Assembly (NCBI RefSeq): GCF_001039355.2
Contig: NW_019775014.1
Span: 117,415-181,414 of the forward strand
DNA from: Lingula anatina
Lineage: Eukaryota; Brachiopoda; Lingulata; Lingulida; Lingulidae
Reading direction: 5' to 3'
Length of the DNA stretch: 64,000 nt
The notes beneath the pieces are model-generated. The model did no database searches. It was not told the DNA's origin and saw only the letters and a program-made list of their open reading frames with translations. Positions 1 through 11,505 of the stretch are shown here, piece by piece; within the stretch, counting starts at the first letter, position 1, and each line of letters begins with the position of its first letter. A program made the position numbers and the translations under genes.

Positions 1-483
1 GGTTTACTCTGAGTAGTGGGGGAGGTGTGATAGTGACAGTGTGTTTGTGTGTGTGTGTGTGGATGGGGAGGTGCACTAATGTAATGATGAAAGGTGTAAA
101 TTGGTTTTTGATTCAGGGTGCACTTAATGCAACATTTAAAATGATGAGATTTGATGGTGACATGATTGGTGAATATACTCAATGAAAATATTAAGTTGGT
201 TTTGTTGGTGACACAGAAAAGAGTGCACATACTTGATATAAAGTTGAAGGTGGGACTTACAGGACCCTTAACTGCTTGGATTACATTTGACTACACTATA
301 TTGAAAGTATGCTTTAAGAAATGGTATGACTGTAAACATATGTGGCATGTCCATTGCACTGGAGGATTTATCCTTCAGTCCAATATATTTTTTAATTGGA
401 GACTCATCATTAAGAAATTAGATACTATAGATCAAAGTGTCTTGAAGCTTGTCATAACTTTATCAAACTGCATTTGCCTCCAG

Positions 484-681
484 CTCCAGGTGGAGAAGTT
501 ATCAGATGAACTGGACACAGACCGAGAGCAGATGAAGAAACTGTGGCAGAGAGAGGACGAGGCCAACAAGAAACAGATCGAGATGGAGAGCAGACTTCAT
601 GAGAAGGACAAGGAAATTGAGAGACTGGAGATGCTGATGGACTCTGTGAAAGCAGAGTGTGAGCTTACTCTCAAAGACAGG
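484..681 (+). CDS. Exon 1 (of those visible) of coiled-coil gene
   Basis: It opens after a pyrimidine-rich tract ending in CTCCAG and closes at AGG|GTAGGT. It gives 66 codons, phase 0 at both ends, of charged coiled coil. The exact acceptor could shift by six bases because CTCCAG is followed directly by another CAG. Confidence 0.7.
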
Positions 682-3600
682 GTAGGTTTTTGTTTTCTTT
701 TTTTTCATTTTTTAAAAATATATTTCTGCATAAAAAGAGAGAGACAGGTTATTGAACAAAAAGGGAAAAATACTCATGCTAAGAAATTACACATTCTGAC
801 TTGGTTTTTGCTCCTGTGTGTAATCATGTAATTGATGCTGAAAAATTAAAGTTTCTAGCTTAAAAAGAAGTATTATTATTTTTAGAAAAGTTTGCATGTG
901 AAAACTCTTGCTTAAATTGCTATCACTTATATTATTCTTTTAAATATAAAGTACTTTACTCTTTTTAACAAATTTCAACAGAATTGCCTGTCTTTGTTGC
1001 TTGTGTTAAATTGAAAATGTTATTGTATAATTACATTTCTCTTCAGGTTGCTTCAATAGAGAAAGATGAAAAATTAAAAACTGCAGAACAGATAACAACA
1101 CTAACCATACAGCTTCAAACGCTGACAGAGAAGAGTACTAGAATGACCTACGAGATTGAGACACTTCAGACAGAGAATGGAAATCTCAAAAAACAGGTCA
1201 CAGAACTGACTGAAAAAAACCAGGATGCACGAGTCAAAATCGAGACCATGGAAGCTGAAAAGACTAACCTAGGTGCATTAATGGAAGACAGAATAAATGA
1301 TTGTCAGAGATTAACCCAGGAAAGAGATTATTATTTTGGGCTCCTTGAGGAGAGAAATCAGGAACTAAAGACATTGCAGGCTGAAAACGAACAGTTATCT
1401 ACTAGGCTTGATGAAAAGGAGAGAAATTTTACTGCATTACAGAGGCAGAGCACTGACATGTCCCATGCCATTGAGTTGAACTCTAAATCCAATGATGAAC
1501 TCAAGTTGGAGAGAGAAAGGCTTTTGAAATCAATAGAGGAAAGAACAATTGAACTGGAAGAACTTAAACTTGCCAAAAGCAACATCACAAGAAAACTTAA
1601 AATACGTGAGAAAAGACTTAAAGATATTGAACTTGATAAAAACAAGCTCATAGAAGAGCTGCAGATAAAAAGACAAGATATAGATGCTATTATCAAAGAG
1701 AAAGATGGTTTGTATCAGGAGCTTAAAGATAGCAGATATGAGGTAGCAACATTATCCGAAGAAAGAGATGAGATCCAAAAACAGAAGGAAGAACAGAAGA
1801 AACAGTTGGAGGGGGAGCTGGATAGATTAACTCAAAAATATGTTGGTATGTGTCAGAGTAGTTTGTTCTATTCTCAGTTATGGATAATAAGGCATTTCAG
1901 TGTGCCTTGACATTAGGTGTCTGTGCATTTTTCATGCTTTTTTATAAAAAAGTAAAGAAATAAAAATTCTTTTATTATTACACTCCATGCCTTGTTAGGA
2001 AAATGTTCATTTCAAGTTAAAAACTACCACATTGAATATGCCTTTTGACACATTTAATTTTATGATTTTTACAAATAGTTTGATATTTTTCTATAGCTTT
2101 GCAGCAGGAGTACAGGATAGCACAGAAAGCCATAAAGACAAAGGAGGCCGTGGATGGTAAAGGTAAAAATTGTGTTTATTTTAACTTCTCTAATCATATC
2201 AGTAAACCTTAAAGAAAATGACTTAGTCATTTATGTTAAGTCCTCCCATCTAGTGATTTCTCCTGTGTTTCAGGGTCTGTTGTGATATAATCTTGATGAA
2301 ATCAATATTAATATTGATATTGATGAAATCAATATCAATATTAATGAAATGCTGGTAGCTTTAATGTGTAGCAGCTACTTTTCCACATTGTGTAATAAAC
2401 ATTTTATATCTAGGTAAAAAAGATTTTTCCTGGAAATTTTCACAAATTTTCCTTATTAACCAAAGCATATCCTAATCCAAAAAAATCTGTAAACTTGTTC
2501 TGCTTCAAGATTTTTCATTTTTACCCTGTCTCTACTTTCCTAGAGTGACTAAATACTTGACAAATACCATTTTCCAATAAAAACACTTTCACCCTTTGCC
2601 TTGCTTTTTTATACACCATGTTACTTTTCTTCACATTCTAATCGATTGTTAAATTTAATCTTAAAAAAAGAATATGCCACATGTTTCAGCTGTGAAGTAT
2701 GCAGACAAGATGCAGAAGGAAGTGACAGCCAAGAGAGGAGAGATAGACTCCCTGAGGAGTAAAGTGCATTGGTTGGAGGAATGTTTAGATGCTGCATTGA
2801 AGGTTTGTGAGGGCCCCTCAGCAAAAAATTACAAAGTTGGATTGATTTACAAAACTTAGCAAGGATTGATGATAATTGATAAGTATGACTCAGGAGAAAG
2901 AGAAGTGATTCAATTGGACTGAAGTCAAATCTCTTGATATTTAAAAAATTATTTTTGTTCCTGCTATCCCCCTCAGTAAGCTCTCAGTTTACATTCTTGG
3001 AGCACTCTCCTGATATGAGGCAATGCTCAAAGTTTTTGGTTAAGATCTAAACTATTATTGTATTATTATCATGTAAGTTTCAAACTTGAATTTAATATTG
3101 AAAATTAAACTTGATTGATAGGATAAACAAGCCCTCAAGCAGGAGAGAAAGAAACTGTCATCTTCCCTGAACAACTCCTCAACACAGAATGAGAAGCTAG
3201 CAGACCAGCTGGAGGGGTATGCCAAGAAAAATGAAGACCTGAAATCAAAATGTGACAGATTAGAGACAGCATTGGAAAAAGTATGCTCTATGTTTTTTTT
3301 TTTTTTCTGGGTCTATCCTTGTTGATGAAATAAGCTTGTATAGAACATTTTTAGTTGATTTCTTGAGCATTTAATTCTTGAAATGTGTTATTTTCTAAAG
3401 ATTTGCTGTATTTTTTACAGGCCGCAGTGAAGCATGCAGAGGCAGTGGCCAAACTGGAGACAATGGAACAAGAAATGGCCAGCATGAAACTCAGGCACCA
3501 ACTGGATATTAAGGTAATAATTATAATGGGTTTAAAGATCCTGTGATACCTTAATGTGTGCATGCATGCGTGTGTGTGTGTGTGTGTGTGTGTGTGCATG

Positions 3601-6312
3601 CGTGCATGTGTGCGTGCATGGTGTGTGTTTAAGGTAATGGGCATGAAAGTCCTCTGATACTTTTATGCGTGTGTGTTTGTGTGCACGTGCGTGCATACCA
3701 TAAATTCTATATCAACTTACCAATTTCAGCTGCCATTATATCATTATTTTTTATTTTCATGTTATTGTAGGCTTTGGAAAGGTTAGCACAGCCCCCATCA
3801 AGACATTCCACTCATGTTGTATACACTGGGACCCCTACTGTATCTACTTCTGTAAACCCCAAATCTGAGAGGCAGACAACAGCTGGATCACAGGGAACAG
3901 GCTCAGTAGTGACACAGGGACTAGGAAGAGTGTCAACAGGATCTTTGGATGAGCTGCCTGTGCTGCATAAACCAGGACAGGTAGATAATTACACTAAAGT
4001 GACTGTCTTCTTATTTAGGGACATAATATTTACAAATGAAATGAATACCATTTGATTCAAAAATGCTATTCTAGACTATGAGCATTAGGGTTTCAGAAAT
4101 TTGAACTTAAATCATTTCCTGGTGAGAAATTAAAAAAAAAAAAGATTACATAACTTACATTATCATAGAGTTTCGTGCCTTAAGGAACAAACTTATAGCA
4201 ATAGCTTAAAATGTGTTTCAATTGCAGGAAAAAACCGAGTCAACAGCAGCATTGAACAATGTAGCAGGGGATGAACTCAGGACGTTGCTCACTGAGATGA
4301 AGTCCCTGATAATGAATGCCCAGCAACAGCCCCAGCCCCAGCAGCAGCCAGCTGTCCTCCCACCTCCAAACTCCACAGGGGACAGGCAGACAAATAGACA
4401 AAGGCCATATGAACAGTCCAGTAACTCTACAGACTCACATACAGGTAGAGCTGTAAAGTCATTTTACTAAAGTTAAATGAAATGGGCATTTCACCTTAAA
4501 ACTTTTCAGGTGATTTAGAAATTGATGTCTGTGTTTTCCTTTAACTTAAGATATAGACATAAAAATACACAGACATAGTCACGCTTTCATGCACTAAAAA
4601 AAGAAAAACTACAAGACATTTGTCTTGATTATACTATGGAAAAAATGACCTACATTTTGCTTTGAAATTTGGTTTTAGGGAACATTTTGATTTTAAAAAT
4701 AAATTGTGCATTAAAAGTTTGGTAATTGTCAGCAATTTGTGATGTTGAGTTTCCCAGTAAGTTTCTGCACTTAATCACTCTAAAGCATGCTGCCCTTATC
4801 ACCTTTGAACCATCATCTTGTCACTTAGGAATTCCTGTGCATTCTTCTTCATTAAAACCAGTCGTAAGCAATGGCAATCAGCACCGACAGCGCTCACACT
4901 CCAGCCGCCCATCCTCTGTGCAGACACTGACATCAGACAGGGACACTATTGAAAACCAGCGCCCCCCACGACCTCAGTCCAGTCACACCTCGTATGGTCA
5001 GACGATGCGGTCAGGCAGGGATTCCAGGCAGACTGGTACAGCTGTCAGCTCTACTACAGGTCAGGGAGATTAACACAAAATACAACATTATGGACTAACT
5101 AAAAATTGAAGATCATCTCATCTGAAAAAAAAAGATATATATATATATATATATTGTAAGGAATAGATGTAATGAATGGAACGATTTTGATATTTCTGTA
5201 TTTTGGCCTTTTTTTCATATCATAGCCTTTGTAGTGATATTCTGTAACTGATAGTCAAGTTAAGATCACTTTTGTTCCAATTTCCTTATATGCACACTGT
5301 ATTTATGAATACTTTCTAACAATATTTGGTATGATAAATTAATCCATTTTCAAAATTCTGTGTGATGTCAGTCATGTCACAATTTGAAAGGATGAAATTT
5401 TTTATTTTGCATTGTTGTTGAAATCATGAATTATCTCAAATTATTGTAAACAGAAATTAGTAAAGCATGATATTTGGGACCTCCAGGTAGCCACATGACA
5501 GAGTGGGCCAGTGACACCTACAGTGAGCCTGTGCTGCGACCTCAGGGACCTAAAGGTAAATGAGTATATTTTATTGGTTGTGCTTCCAACAGATTTGCAA
5601 ACATTTCTGTCGAAAGCAAATCATGGAAGTTGGACAGTTTTATTTGTGCTGTCAGTGCAACATCTTTTGTCAAGTAATTTAAAAACAAATGTTTAATTTG
5701 TGGTATTTTATTTTTATAATTAACCAAGTATGCTGGGGAGATCTAGTGACATGACATTAGTAACTAAATAAAATAGAATATTTTCACTCAGGTGCTCCTG
5801 GCCGTGTAAACAGTGATGCCCAGGAGCTGTGCAAGAGACTGGAGGACAAGATAGAAAGACTCACACAGATGGGAGGGCACCTGCAGCAGGAGAATAAAGG
5901 TATAGTTTAAAATGCTGGCAACTGTTTTTTTTTTTTTTTGTTTTGTTTTGTTTTGTTTTTCTTTTCATTACAAGCAGCAGCGTGTTTTGTCATTGTGCAT
6001 CTGAAGTACATGCATTAATTTTTTATTGATTTTTTTTTCTGGATCTTTCAGGCTGTCTTCAAGATTGTCATTGTTGAAAAAGCTTTGAATTATTTTTTCC
6101 TAACAGAAATTTGAACATGATCTTAAGTATTTTATTCATTCAAAGTTTGACAATGTTTATTTGTATTTCATTTTGAGGGGTTTCTAATTAAAAAAATTAT
6201 CATTCCAGAGATGGCTGAGTTAATCAAAGACCAGGGAACCCGCTTGAAGAGAGTCAAAGAGAGTGAACGCTCCTTGCACCCAAAGATGATGAAGCGTTCA
6301 TCACATACGTGA
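484..6312 (+). CDS. Coiled-coil protein gene, last twelve exons (possibly CCDC158-like)
   Basis: Twelve exons join in phase through GT-AG introns: 484-681, 1047-1845, 2097-2156 (or 2162), 2690-2802, 3122-3280, 3421-3513, 3771-3980, 4228-4444, 4829-5059, 5487-5555, 5792-5899 and 6209-6312, ending in TGA. They encode about 785 residues. The first six exons are almost pure heptad-repeat coiled coil, rich in Glu, Lys, Gln and Leu. The next four are Ser/Thr/Gln/Pro-rich and look disordered, and the last two form a short second coiled coil with a basic end. No signal peptide or membrane segment is visible, so a cytoplasmic or cytoskeletal scaffold is likely. The 5' exons lie left of the window. The layout recalls CCDC158-type proteins, but long coiled coils resemble each other by composition, so that name is a weak inference. 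Exon structure is confident; identity is not. Confidence 0.75.
1047..1845 (+). CDS. Large coiled-coil exon
   Basis: The acceptor is TTCTCTTCAG and the donor is GTATGT. The exon supplies about 266 codons with no stop, almost entirely Glu/Lys/Leu/Gln heptads and no helix-breaking Pro. It enters in phase 0 and leaves in phase 1. The upstream ATG at 984 lies in the intron and is not the start. Confidence 0.85.
2097..2156 (+). CDS. Short coiled-coil exon with two possible donors
   Basis: The acceptor is TTTTTCTATAG. Two GGTAA donors six bases apart (exon end 2156 or 2162) both keep phase 1, so a two-residue NAGNAG-like variation at the 5' splice site is possible. Confidence 0.6.
2690..2802 (+). 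CDS. Coiled-coil exon
   Basis: The acceptor is TGTTTCAG and the donor GTTTGT. It joins in phase 1 to the previous exon and leaves in phase 0. It encodes a charged helix containing the motif VHWLEECLDAALK, the most distinctive stretch of the protein for a homology search. Confidence 0.75.
3122..3280 (+). CDS. Coiled-coil exon
   Basis: The acceptor is GATTGATAG (weak pyrimidine tract) and the donor GTATGC. It is 53 codons, phase 0 to 0, with heptad-like Leu spacing. It has no ATG-led ORF of its own and is recognised by phase and composition. Confidence 0.7.
3421..3513 (+). CDS. Coiled-coil exon
   Basis: The acceptor is TTTTTTACAG and the donor GTAATA. It is 31 codons, phase 0 to 0, with Met/Glu/Leu-rich helix. 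The intron that follows carries long TG runs (about 3559-3690). Confidence 0.7.
3771..3980 (+). CDS. Ser/Thr-rich linker exon
   Basis: The acceptor is GTTATTGTAG and the donor GTAGAT. It has 70 codons in phase 0. Composition changes abruptly from coiled coil to Ser/Thr/Pro/Gly-rich, probably disordered, sequence. Confidence 0.7.
4228..4444 (+). CDS. Exon with Gln/Pro-rich tract
   Basis: The acceptor is CAATTGCAG and the donor GTAGAG. It starts with a short helix and then a Gln/Pro low-complexity tract. It leaves in phase 1, which every later junction shares. Confidence 0.7.
4829..5059 (+). CDS. Ser/Arg/Gln-rich exon
   Basis: The acceptor is TGTCACTTAG and the donor GTCAGG. It enters and leaves in phase 1 and encodes a Ser/Arg/Gln/Thr-rich, probably disordered, segment with repeated Arg-Asp-Ser clusters that could be phosphorylated. 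Confidence 0.7.
5487..5555 (+). CDS. Short exon
   Basis: The acceptor is GACCTCCAG and the donor GTAAAT. It adds 23 codons and is symmetric (phase 1-1), so skipping it would keep the frame. Confidence 0.6.
5792..5899 (+). CDS. Second coiled-coil exon
   Basis: The acceptor is TTTTCACTCAG and the donor GTATAG. It adds 36 codons in phase 1-1. The sequence returns to Leu/Glu/Lys helix and prepares the C-terminal coiled coil. Confidence 0.7.
6209..6312 (+). CDS. Terminal coding exon
   Basis: The acceptor is TCATTCCAG. It completes a Glu codon, runs 34 codons and stops at TGA 6310-6312. The product ends in a basic, Lys/Arg/Ser-rich tail. A polyadenylation signal follows about 200 bases later. Confidence 0.75.
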
Positions 6313-6518
6313 TATTACAAAACTGAGTTTTGTCTATGTTACAAAAAACAGAACTGGTCACTGGGATAAAATAGAAAAAAAAAATACTAGTTCCAAAAAT
6401 GTCCTCACATGACCAGTGTCAGGGTTTTAGATCCCCTGCCTAAAATAGACCCTTTATATTGTTTTCAGATAGCATTAAAACCTATAAATACTCCCTCCTA
6501 AATCAGTATTTTGATGTT

Positions 6519-6524
6519 AATAAA
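6519..6524 (+). terminator. Polyadenylation signal of the coiled-coil gene
   Basis: AATAAA lies about 207 bases after the stop codon and is followed by T-rich sequence. Another candidate AATAAA stands near 7961, so a longer 3' UTR is possible. Confidence 0.5.
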
Positions 6525-9500
6525 ATCCTTATTTATTAGGTTAGCATCTCTTATACAACATTTTTATCAAAGACAAACCAGTAGGTGCCTGCGTTCTTAA
6601 CATGATCATCTTTGTATTATTTGCTCATGCAAAAAATCAAAAGACTAAAATGTTCTTGTTATTTTATTCTATAAATTACCGATACCTTAATTAATTACAG
6701 TATGTCTGATAGTATTTGTAAACGGAGCCAGATGTGGTCTGTAGGAATGGGTATAATGTGTGTATACATAAAATGGTGTAGCAGTGTATGTGTAAATTAG
6801 AAAAAGATGGCCTTGCATGTCCCAGAGGCAGCGTTTTATGTAGTGATTTTAAATGTCACAGCATAAGAAAATCTACAAAGTGCAGTTGTATATTTATGTA
6901 GATATATATATATATGAAAATGAGTGATTTTTTATCAGCATTGTTTTCCCCATTGATACAATATTATTACTACAAAAGTGACAGCGTCACTTGTTTGGTA
7001 TGTAAAAGTGTTATGTATTTATGTCAGTTTTCACACGTCAGAAAGGAGTTTGTCATTTTAATCATTGGTTAAGTATTCATATTATTTTTGTATGTAAATG
7101 TTCACCAAGTGTCTGCCTAATTTATGTATCGTTTACTCACATTTTGTTGTAGGTATATAATAGATTATAGCAGTAGTTTGTATTATAGCTAGGTTTACAT
7201 TACTGAAGTTATGCATTTATATTGGTAAAATGCCATCATGCGTCTTCTGGAATTTAAACCATTTTACTACTTCCATGTATTTTAATATAAATGCCATGCT
7301 TTAAAAAGCATTGTATTTATAACATTTTTTTCATGTTATAGTATATAATATTTCTCTCCGATAGTAAGCGACAAACACAAGTTATTCCGTTTTCAAAATG
7401 TTTATTGATGGTCACCCAATGAGAAAACAGTCTTGTAACACAGTGGTCAGTCTTTTCCAAATAACTAATACTGTGTTATAGGAAAGAAAATATATGTTAA
7501 TTTATGAAGATGCCTGAATTAATGTGGTTTATATATAAACATAAGGTGTGAATCTCAGTTATAACTTTGTTGATATTCTCAGGGGGTGCAAGTGTGTGCT
7601 TTTTCCAGGTGTTGAAAAGGTCAAGACCTGCTGAAAAGTTTAAGATGTCAAAACATACTAAGGTACACCTATTCCATATTGAGGTTATTGAAGTTGTTAT
7701 AAATATCTGTACATGGAATGACAACTGTACTTCCATGATCTGTGTATCAGATCTAGAGAGAGGGGGAGAAAAGAATAAGCTGCTATGATATTTGAAATAG
7801 TCTCTGTAGGTTCAAGCTTTTCATTTTCACTTTTAGTTTCACTTAGTACTTTGGAATTTGAAGCTGATAACCAAAGATAATTATCAGTGCTCAAAACGTT
7901 TACAATCATGAAGATTAATTTCCTATTAATTTGTACTTCATTATCTGTAAGGTATATCAAATAAAATGTTATTCCATTTATTAAAATATGTTTTTTTTTT
8001 CATAACAATGACACTTTGGCTTAACATCTTATAGAAGTATGTGCAGTGATATTTCCTTTTTAATGCAAAAAAGTATTTTCAAACCAATAGTTATTAAAAA
8101 CAAATAATAAAAAACTACCATGTGTCTTAACTTTCCACAAAAATTGAGATACCCCTATGAAAAGCGACAGTATTCAAAGTGATGCTTTAGAGGCACATCT
8201 CCAGACAAACCCTCAGGAAGAATCCACGCTTTGTTATAATTACGTGTGAGATAATACAATGTCACTTGTGCAATATATGCCATAACACCTCTCGCTGACA
8301 CTCGAGGTGTTCATGGCATATATCGCGAGAGGGGGACAGTGTATTATTTGACATACATACCGAGAACAAATATAAATGTAGTCATTTCACCCTAAAACAC
8401 CCCTTAAACCGAATAAAGTGACCCTATATCACGCTCTAGAGATGTTATATGGAATAAACTCTTCCACGTGCACTGGTCATCTCCCGCCAAATCCTTATGT
8501 AATGTCTGACCAATTTGGCCAATTTTTGCTAAGGCCACACTTTTATGTTTTTATGGATGACATCCTGCACCTGCACCGATTTTCGTCCGTTCTCCGGAAA
8601 AAAAAAATTCACCCCCAACTAAGTGGGTTGTCGTAAACATTATTGAATTTACTGGAGTTTTCTGAGAGATGCTACGCAGAAATGTCGAGTGAAGCAAGAT
8701 ATTTCTGGGTAGCAGCTTGGGTTGCCCTCGATCTTCACTGAAGCTTGGCTAAATGGACAGGCTTCAGTGATCAGCATATCGCCACGGTCACATAACATCC
8801 CTAGGTATGTATTACTTACATAACATAGCTGCACATAGTGCATATAACTCAAAAGAGCAGGTGGATCAAATACAAGAGTAGCAGTTACCTGTCATCAGTG
8901 ACCAGAACCCATGTACTATATAGTGCTTACACTTCTGACCGTGTAACAGCTTAAAATAATTTTCTTCAAAAATTGTACAGATTTGACTCTCATAATATGG
9001 AGTAAATACATAAAGAATGGAAACCGCTGTAACAAATAAATCCATTTAGATCCCAAGGTTTGCTGCCAATCACGCTGGAGAAGGGTATTGAATCTTTTCA
9101 CTTCTTGTCAACAACATAGCTCTCAAAATGTGTAGATCTATTGTTAACTGGTCATCTATTTAAGAACTTTCTTTAGATGTCAGTTTATAAAGTGATAGAT
9201 AAATGAAGATGATGCTCAGAAAGAGGATAGCATTTCAGAGGATTATAGAGCTTTGGTTGGTAGAAAAATGAGATAAATAAATGCCCTCACTGCTTGTGTA
9301 TTAGGAGTGGAAGAAGGGATTATTAAGACCTCATGACAAAAGAGTACTCAACACCTACACAAACCTATTCTTTGTAAGAAATATGAAGAAGGTCAAAAGG
9401 ATTATACAAAGAAGTGCTTATCCAAGAGTAGCAAAATTCTTGCCAGTTATAATTGGAAGATGGCTGTCATGTTCAGGTTTCTGAAATTCATAACTTCCTG

Positions 9501-10231
9501 CTTAGGCACAGGAAACAATGTGTGGTCTTATGACAAGCAATTATCAATTTGAATATTACCAATATGTTATAAAGTATTCATTAAAAAAAGGGGGGAGCTT
9601 TTTCAAGAAATACTTATTCTTAATCAATAGTAAAACCACTTCATTTTTATAAGCTTTTGATTGAAGCCCTATAGTCTCAGAAGATTTTAAAATGTATTCT
9701 CTGCATGCTACAAAAGGGGAGGAAACTATAATTCACTACTATAGTAAAAAAACAGTCCCCGATTGCACAAAAGCCTGAGTGAAGATCATATTTTTCTAAT
9801 AGAGAGCATTATCAACTACAATACAAATCACAACATCTTTACACTATTACCTGTTAATAAAAAAAATTATTTGAATTGCCCATTAAAGGAAAAAAGACTA
9901 CATTCACTGTAACATATTCATTACAGCTCTCAAAATGTGTAGATCTGCTGTTAATCAAGATATTCAAAGTATGGATTTAATTGTCATCCCTAAAATCAGC
10001 TTGTTAAGCAATAGGTTTTTGAAGATGACACTCAGAAATTAGAAGACCAAGCTGTCAAACAGCAAAGAAGATATGGTGAAAGATGCCCTCAAGTTTTTGT
10101 AAAATAATAAGTATTCATTTTTTCATGAAAGAAGAGAAAGCTGTATGATAAAATGTAATGGGGGGGGGGGGGGGGGGGGCAGACCCAAAAGGGAGACAGA
10201 AAAAAGTGGCCACCAGGTGGCAGGGTGGGAC
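6525..10231. other. Intergenic, no gene recognised
   Basis: Only short ORFs occur, without splice or domain support. The stretch holds a hairpin at 8251-8347, a 10 bp-arm stem at 8738-8773, a diverged duplication (about 9108-9290 against 9918-10090, sharing CTCAAAATGTGTAGATCT) and a run of about 19 G near 10160. Confidence 0.5.
8251..8347. repeat. Imperfect palindrome, MITE-end-like
   Basis: Arms carrying ATAATACA...GTC and GAC..GTGTATTAT, and GCAATATATGCCAT against ATGGCATATATCGC, pair across a short loop around CTCGCTGACACTCGAG. It could be a small fold-back transposon or a stable RNA stem. No target duplication is clear. Confidence 0.45.
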
Positions 10232-10523
10232 TATGATAAGGTTATTTAGGTGTAAAGCTGAGGGACTGTGGAAGTATTCTATTCACACATACTTGAATGA
10301 AGTCAAAAATTGAAGATGTGCTGGCATGCATTAGGTGTGTGTGAAAGTTATCTTCCAGAGTTTCTCAGTGGAAAGTCAAAGAAATAAACATGAAACAATG
10401 TTATTTTGACTAGTAATCTGTAATAAAAATCTAAGTGAAATTCAATAAAGCAACTATTCTGATTTTGGAACTGGACGGTATTTGAGTTGTCTCTTATAAC
10501 TACTCCGACATCGCGCATTGATA
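10232..10523 (+). repeat. LTR 3' half, left copy
   Basis: It is nearly identical to 18311-18603, differing in one T-run by one base, and ends in CATCGCGCATTGATA. A candidate primer-binding site TGGTGGAGGTACC follows within a few bases. The matching LTR 5' half is absent to its left. Confidence 0.8.
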
Positions 10524-10585
10524 AATTGGTGGAGGTACCAAACTTTTAATAACATTGTTTAAAAGGAAGATCCCAGACTTTCACA

Positions 10586-11192
10586 ATGAAAAAATATTCT
10601 CCTAAAGAAACACGAAGTTATACATCAGCTGCCAGAAAAATGGAAAGAGACATCATAAAAGATAAATTGAGAACTATCAATGAAGATGTCGGAGAGAATG
10701 AAAATGATAAAAATCCAGAAAGCACAAGGGCAGCAAAATTAATACCAGATGCTATGATGTCGCCAATTTACACGAGTTCAGTAACTATAACACCAAGCAG
10801 ACAGCATTCTCCACTGCAAGCTACTGGTATCAGCAAACCAACTGCAGTGATTGAAAACTACACCATGATTCCGAGTGTACGTCCAAAGGCAATGAGCACA
10901 GAGAGCCAGCAGTTCCCATGGCATCCAAGTGATCAAGGAACCTCTATGCAGGCAAGTGTTCATCAGACCCCATAAGTAACAACACCTACGAGACATTTTC
11001 CACCTTATGACAATCTCCTAACCACAACAGCAAGTCGAGAAGTTCCCCATACATCATCAGCTAGCCAGTCAACGAATAGAGAGCAACAGATAAACAATTC
11101 TGTTGTTATTACAATTCCTCAACATGTAAGCCCACTGCCATTTCAAGGAGAAAGTTGTGAAAATGGAAGGGAATGGATAGAGAAGTACATAG
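10586..11192 (+). pseudogene. Ty3 gag, N-terminal part, interrupted
   Basis: The ATG at 10586 opens 129 codons to TAA at 10973-10975. The same frame then stays open for about 70 more codons, so this TAA is probably a nonsense mutation. The tail reaches a Trp-Ile-Glu-Lys-Tyr motif, typical of the start of a Ty3 gag capsid domain, and then runs straight into LTR-like sequence at 11181. The capsid core is therefore missing on this side. Residues before it are Ser/Thr-rich and low in complexity. Confidence 0.65.
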
Positions 11193-11502
11193 CCAATTAA
11201 TACAACTAAGATATGTTATGTTAAATTTTAGTATATTTGCTGGAGGGAATGAGTATTATGTAATGTTACTTTATAATTTTTTTATTAATTCAAATTTTTT
11301 TTTGTGTGCATATTAACAGTAATGAGAAGTTTCATATAAACAGAATATGATATGATTAAATAATGTTTAGGTATCTTTAATTAAGCATGATTTTAAATAA
11401 AATGATTTAACTGTGATGATATAGAATTTTATTGGAAATAGATTTTTTAATTTTAATTGTGAAAGTTTTGAGGCGCAAAACTTATTTGAGCAGGAGATTA
11501 AT
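11181..11502 (+). repeat. LTR 5' half, displaced
   Basis: It matches 17988-18310 with few differences, but here it follows gag and is cut by the unknown base at 11505. The junction with gag lies in AGAAGTAC, which both partners share. Confidence 0.8.
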
Positions 11503-11505
11503 AAN

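Noticed and set aside
984-1046. ATG at 984 as a gene start
   Set aside because: It lies in an intron before a clear acceptor (TTCTCTTCAG), and upstream exon 484-681 joins in phase.
3351-3644. Minus-strand ORF rich in Thr-His
   Set aside because: It reads a TG/CA microsatellite in an intron and the back of coding exon 3421-3513.
10160-10179. G-run as a quadruplex element
   Set aside because: Homopolymer runs here and at 24284, 41134 and 41285 are as likely to be assembly or sequencing artefacts as functional.
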